The translations under genes were made by a program, and so were the position numbers. DNA of 6,250 nucleotides from Candidatus Desantisbacteria bacterium CG1_02_49_89 (lineage in GTDB: Bacteria > Desantisbacteria > UBA1551): assembly GCA_001871075.1 (NCBI GenBank), contig MNUP01000096.1, positions 1 to 6,250 of the forward strand. Direction: 5' to 3'. The notes beneath the pieces are model-generated. The model saw only the letters and a list, made by a program, of their open reading frames with translations. It searched no databases and was not told the origin of the DNA. The first letter of the stretch is position 1. Each line of letters starts with the position of its first letter. This document shows positions 4,001 to 6,250 of this stretch, piece after piece.

Positions 4001-6250
4001 CAAGGATGAGGAGACCGGGACCCCGGTCATAAGTATCTCAAGGACCGATACCGGCATAATCTCCGGGACGCAGACAGAGACTATAATCTTCGGCGCGATA
4101 AAGCTTAAGATAACTACAGCCCCGGTCACGGAAAGGGCGGGGTGGCACATCGGCATGACCGTCCAGGCGCAGTCCAATAAGGGCGCGCTTGACGCAAGCA
4201 TAACAGGACCCGTAAACCTTTACTCAACCTCCCTGAACAATGAATTCTCAGCCAACACAGATCCCTGGTCGCCGATAGGTTCAATAGACCTTTCCTCGGG
4301 AGAAGCAAACTTCTTCTATAAAGACCACGATATAGGTTCCCCCATAATAACTGTAGCTAAAGCAGGACTGCTGCCTGACACTCAGACCGAAACGATAATA
4401 CCGGGCGCGATCTCCTTCAACATTTACACGCCGGCAAGAGAATTCAGGGCTGGATTAGTGTCCGACTACATATCTGTTGAGGCGCTGACAGACGCAAGCC
4501 AGGTTGACACAACATTCAACGGGACAGCGGCTCTTGCCACCTCTTCAAACAGCGGCACTTTCTCGGCAAGCAGCACCCAGTGGTCGGCAGTGAATGAGAT
4601 AACCTTCTCCCAGGGAATAGCGGTGTTTTATTACAAGGACCGGCTCATAGGGACCCCGACAGTCACTGTAAGCAGGCACGGGTACAATCCAAGCAGTCAG
4701 GTCCAGAACGTGATATACGGCGCCATAAAACTAAAGATAACCACGCCTTCGCGGACCGAAAGGATGGGTTATCCAACGGATTATATACAGGTCGCGGTAC
4801 TCACGGATGATAACGACACGGACGTCAGCGTGTCCGGGCCTGTTGACCTGGCAAGCACTTCGGGAAACAGCGCCTCGTTCTCTCTGGACCGCGGCAACTG
4901 GTCTGACGTAACCCAGATCAGCCTGGCTTCCGGCATCGCGGCGTTCTACTACAAGGACACCAGGTTCGGCAATCCGGTGATAACGGTATCGAAATCCGGC
5001 TATTCTACGGACACACAATCGCAGAGCATCATTTTCGGGGCGATAAAATTCGCGGTCACGAGCCAGGGGAAGACGGTCAGAGCCGGTCTTTCCACGTCAT
5101 TGATAACCGCTGAAGCGCAGATAAACACAGGCGGCAGGGACACGATGTTCAACTCAACCGCCATCCTTCTCAGTTCCTCCTCAAATTATTCCTTCTCAGT
5201 CAGCTCCACGCAGTGGCAGAACACCTCCGTGATCACCTTTAAATCAGGGCTCGCGTATTTTTATTACAGGGACGAAATAACCGGGTCGCCGCTCATATCG
5301 GTTTCCAGGGATGGTTACTATTCCGGCACCCAGGAAGAAACAATAACATACGGCGCGATAAAGCTTGTTTTCACGTCCGGGGAAAGGACAGCCAAGGCAG
5401 GCCTGCCTACCGACGTTATAACCGTGGAGGCGCAGACGAACATGGGCGCGCTGGACGGTTCGGTAGGGGGCAGCGTTGTTCTTTCGACAAGCTCAAATAC
5501 CGGCTTTTTCTCCCTTAACCTGAGCCCGTGGTCAGACACGGCAACAGTAACGCTGTCAGCAGGCCAGGGATCGTTCTATTACAAGGACCACAGGACAGGC
5601 AGGCCCCTGATAACGGCCAGCAGGGCATACGCGGACCTTCTTTCAGCGACCCAGAACGAGACCATCATCTACGGCGCGATAAAAATGAAAATAATGACTC
5701 CTCAAAGGACTGTCCGCGCAGGGGACGCGTCTGACTCCGTGCTGGTCCAGGCGCTGACAGACACCAACGCTGTGGACACCGGCTACAACGGCGCGGTCAC
5801 TTTCAACGGAGGAACGGATTTCGGACATCCTTTCTGGTTCTCCGCAGATGCCGCTGATACTGCCGTCTGGACCGCTCCGTATTACGGGAGCTTCAGTTCT
5901 GGCGAGACATTTGTTTTCTTCAAGGATAAGGACATTGAAACAGGGACGATAATCGTTACGAGCACGGATTTTGCGCAGGACTCCCAGCTTATTGCGGTCA
6001 CCGCATCACGCCTCCAGATAACAACTTTGGAATGGACTGTGAACTCCGGCTACCCCACAGATATGATAACCGTGGAAGTGCAGGACGAGGACAGCAATCC
6101 CGATTCCACGTACGGCGGGACCGTCACGCTGTCATCCTCGTCCGGCTCGGGATATTTCTCCGTTGACAGGCTCTCCTGGAAGAACACCACCGTCCTGACG
6201 CTTTCCGGCGGCAGCGCTTCGTTCTATTACAAGGACAACCAGACTGGTGT
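918..6250 (+). CDS. Giant secreted multidomain Ig-like repeat protein, probable surface adhesin/stalk (3' end outside window)
   Basis: The frame is open for 1777 codons from ATG 918 to the right edge with no stop. This start is chosen because it gives a complete Sec signal peptide and lies 4 bases after a weak AGGG (910-913), about 75 bases downstream of P2. Domains by residue: signal peptide 1-34; Big_1-type Ig-like 39-124; CBM4/9-like jelly roll 127-280; two FYYKD repeats 285-492; second Big_1 496-575; second CBM-like 578-735; then ten or more FYYKD repeats from 740, the last cut by the window edge. No enzyme motif is seen. The six cysteines (102, 475, 514, 554, 623, 830) all lie in the first half, and the repeat stalk from residue 831 on is cysteine-free. 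Such architecture usually belongs to extracellular adhesins or cell-surface filaments: Ig repeats give length, jelly rolls may bind glycans. The anchor (type IX signal, LPXTG, autotransporter, TapA-like tail) cannot be seen, so the secretion route beyond Sec is unknown. No neighbour gene is present to suggest an operon. I do not recognise a named family for the full protein. Confidence 0.95.
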   Translation, partial: MKTGFSKGILGLKIYYFALSAGLVILLSASTGFGQSSDISHVVVTPSAPANGVNTAVAVATIYDASGGLMSGQSVQLSTTRGATLDTITPSGTQLTDGNGQCTFTIKSSSFGPDTDVYAKIGGTNILHNLVKNPSFEAGTYAIGGSPANWTKVVVTATDTPAFTWDNTDRKFGSKSVTIQATASQEGYWKSGTISVSANTTYRVSLWLKSTNASLGPATLVINDYAEAWSLPKNTSWSYWPSSPFTFTTQSESLYIQLRLGYADGQKVFFDDIKLERLPNLSFYPTYLKIITSPQAISKDAPSNPIKVVAQDAGGSSDPLFAEPVTLSTSSASGQFSATNTPWNPVTQISPLNGVGTFYYKDSAIAVHTITVTRSGMTSDSQNIEVKQGPIKLRLDIPISVTAGSPQFITIIAEDTDGFPQSYFGSVVVSSSSSHGFFYVSNWSRTNTITFANETQKQVQYRDDRVGNPTIYAACTDLIDAFHADTVTEAAVSANVSFIELNRTSVTANGNDYCSVAVRVLDDYGNPVSGKNPSLAATLGTISNPPASDANGWCTGSISSMNYGKAETVTATVDAKTIVQNLVYNPSLEYGTSYDPASNPPGWSKFSEGDSPNFFWERKDSDCGKYANTGGKSISIYAPPATSSYGYWMSNAVPVEAGTRYKIAFYYRASVTGVYLIRVELGTQANNISASTLNWESANWTFLASASSINIKLKLRSGYDGNTVWFDDIVLQRVPRFLFTASKLVITSSAKSTKAGIPTDTITVAARDANGNTDTNFNGAITLQTTSGQGSFSASRDNWVSIGSINLSGGIGSFFYKDETPDSPVIMVSCAGLQSDTQMENIRTAAVKLKFTTLAAPTRAGSATPIITIQAQTNAGNPDPNFNDSVTLTTTSNSGQFSTDQVTWSSYGANTYVLLASGTKNIYYKDMNFGSPVIGASHWDLTTDTQTHTVLVSRFVITTAAQTVKAGTSTYAIMAEARDENGNKDASFSNITANLGTTSSGYAFSESIVPWIGVSTVKFTMGQATFYYKDEETGTPVISISRTDTGIISGTQTETIIFGAIKLKITTAPVTERAGWHIGMTVQAQSNKGALDASITGPVNLYSTSLNNEFSANTDPWSPIGSIDLSSGEANFFYKDHDIGSPIITVAKAGLLPDTQTETIIPGAISFNIYTPAREFRAGLVSDYISVEALTDASQVDTTFNGTAALATSSNSGTFSASSTQWSAVNEITFSQGIAVFYYKDRLIGTPTVTVSRHGYNPSSQVQNVIYGAIKLKITTPSRTERMGYPTDYIQVAVLTDDNDTDVSVSGPVDLASTSGNSASFSLDRGNWSDVTQISLASGIAAFYYKDTRFGNPVITVSKSGYSTDTQSQSIIFGAIKFAVTSQGKTVRAGLSTSLITAEAQINTGGRDTMFNSTAILLSSSSNYSFSVSSTQWQNTSVITFKSGLAYFYYRDEITGSPLISVSRDGYYSGTQEETITYGAIKLVFTSGERTAKAGLPTDVITVEAQTNMGALDGSVGGSVVLSTSSNTGFFSLNLSPWSDTATVTLSAGQGSFYYKDHRTGRPLITASRAYADLLSATQNETIIYGAIKMKIMTPQRTVRAGDASDSVLVQALTDTNAVDTGYNGAVTFNGGTDFGHPFWFSADAADTAVWTAPYYGSFSSGETFVFFKDKDIETGTIIVTSTDFAQDSQLIAVTASRLQITTLEWTVNSGYPTDMITVEVQDEDSNPDSTYGGTVTLSSSSGSGYFSVDRLSWKNTTVLTLSGGSASFYYKDNQTG
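1032..1289 (+). other. Bacterial Ig-like domain, Big_1 (invasin/intimin) type, copy 1 (residues 39-124)
   Basis: The pattern is that of Big_1: VVVTPSAPANG, then A-T-I-Y-D-A-S-G, SGQSVQLSTTRGATL, LTDGNGQCTFTI, and a closing DVYAKI strand. In invasins and intimins this fold builds rigid rods that project an adhesive tip. Here it directly follows the signal peptide and precedes the first CBM-like domain. One cysteine (C102) lies in the strand after TDGNGQ. Confidence 0.7.
1296..1757 (+). other. CBM4/9-like jelly-roll domain, copy 1 (residues 127-280)
   Basis: It opens with NLVKNPSFEAGT and has W150, a G-S-K-S-V-T-I strand, a YWKSGTISVSANTTYRVSL segment, and closes with VFFDDIKLERLP. N-x-S/G-F-E-x-G at the start and F-D-D-[IV]-x-L at the end are the hallmarks of CBM4/9/16-type carbohydrate-binding jelly rolls; the terminal DD often ligates a structural Ca2+. 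Exposed aromatics (W230, W237, Y239, W240) could line a glycan site. Binding is inferred from fold only; the same fold also occurs as a non-binding spacer. Confidence 0.6.
1770..2393 (+). repeat. FYYKD Ig-like repeats R1-R2 (residues 285-492)
   Basis: R1 spans residues 285-388 (1770-2081), with GQFSATNTPW and FYYKD at 358-362, and ends in S-D-S-Q. R2 spans 389-492 (2082-2393); it begins GPIKLRLD and is diverged, with SNWSRTNTITF and QYRDD in place of FYYKD, but keeps G-N-P. The pair follows the first CBM-like domain and shares its unit length (about 104 residues) and motif order with the longer run after the second CBM-like domain. Confidence 0.8.
2403..2642 (+). other. Bacterial Ig-like domain, Big_1 type, copy 2 (residues 496-575)
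   Basis: SFIELNRTSVTANGNDY, VAVRVLDDYGNPVSGK, ATLGTI, SDANGWCTGSIS and a final ETVTATV strand match the Big_1 pattern more closely than copy 1. C514 and C554 lie on strands that could be adjacent, so a disulfide is possible in the oxidising exterior. It restarts the Big_1-CBM-repeat module order. Confidence 0.75.
2649..3122 (+). other. CBM4/9-like jelly-roll domain, copy 2 (residues 578-735)
   Basis: It begins VQNLVYNPSLEYGT, has PGWSKF, YWMSNAVPVEAGTRYKIAF and W695/W700, and ends VWFDDIVLQRVP. It is clearly paralogous to copy 1 (NLVKNPSFEAG / NLVYNPSLEYG; YWKSG / YWMSN; FFDDIKLERLP / WFDDIVLQRVP) but well diverged, so the duplication is old. Carbohydrate binding is inferred from family resemblance. 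Confidence 0.62.
3135..6250 (+). repeat. Run of at least ten tandem FYYKD Ig-like repeats R3-R12 (residues 740-1777, continuing)
   Basis: Units start at a G-A-I-K-L-K-I-T-T-like strand: R3 3135-3449, R4 3450-3767, R5 3768-4091, R6 4092-4403, R7 4404-4718, R8 4719-5036, R9 5037-5351, R10 5352-5672, R11 5673-5999, R12 6000 to the edge. Lengths are 104-109 residues. Shared order: T-x-x-A-G, T-D-x-I-x-V-x-A-Q, a polar Asp/Asn loop, F-N-G, L-x-S/T-S-S, G-x-F-S, a conserved W, a short strand, F-Y-Y-K-D, G-x-P-x-I, V-S-x-x-G, T-Q-x-E-x-I. The motif ends at residues 818, 926, 1030, 1136, 1241, 1347, 1452, 1557, 1670 and 1773. Variants are FFYKD (R3, R6), IYYKD (R4), FYYRD (R9) and VFFKD (R11). The beta-strand pattern suggests an Ig/fibronectin-like sandwich building a stalk. 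Confidence 0.9.

Noticed and set aside
3071-5828. Series of minus-strand frames of 60-95 codons (and one plus frame at 5528)
   Set aside because: They recur with about the repeat period because the coding repeats recur; their sequences mirror the plus-strand repeats and are not genes.
918-6250. Enzyme domain (glycosidase or protease) within the giant protein
   Set aside because: No catalytic motif was found in the translated frame; all segments are beta-sandwich-like. A catalytic domain could still lie downstream of the window.

Overview
The window holds one very large secreted protein gene, open to the right edge, behind about 900 bases of AT-rich non-coding DNA. Nothing in it names a species. 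The Sec signal peptide, tandem Ig-like repeats, textbook sigma70-type promoters, and leader rich in palindromes and degenerate mobile-element debris fit a bacterium. My impression is a little-studied or uncultured Gram-negative-type lineage (Omnitrophota, Elusimicrobiota or similar), but that is a guess from style and not from a marker gene.

Layout. Positions 1-350 look like mobile-element debris: two sets of paired boxes with a 23-bp period, in opposite orientation (24-62 and 299-341). Between them lie a GC-rich imperfect palindrome (112-158) and a short reading frame that resembles the C-terminus of a DDE transposase (about 170-295). Positions 365-547 form a self-contained transcription unit without a protein gene: a consensus promoter, about 110 nt of structured leader, and a strong intrinsic terminator. 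This is a candidate small RNA or riboswitch. Positions 554-781 are a 228-bp block bounded by 15-bp perfect terminal inverted repeats and filled with degenerate copies of GATTACGGTGATTAT, so it is MITE-like. A second consensus promoter (809-836) and a GC-rich hairpin in the 5' UTR (863-882) lead into the gene.

The gene (918 to beyond 6250, + strand, at least 1777 codons, no stop) encodes a signal peptide, then the module order [Big_1 Ig-like domain - CBM4/9-like jelly roll - 2 Ig-like repeats], then the same order again with the repeat run expanded to at least 10 copies. The repeats are about 105 residues each and carry a conserved FYYKD motif, a tryptophan about 20-30 residues before it, and a GAIKLKITT-like boundary. 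The whole reads as a long exported, probably surface-displayed stalk or adhesin with two potential glycan-binding heads near its N-terminus. Its anchoring or secretion module must lie downstream of the window. No other protein-coding gene is convincing here.
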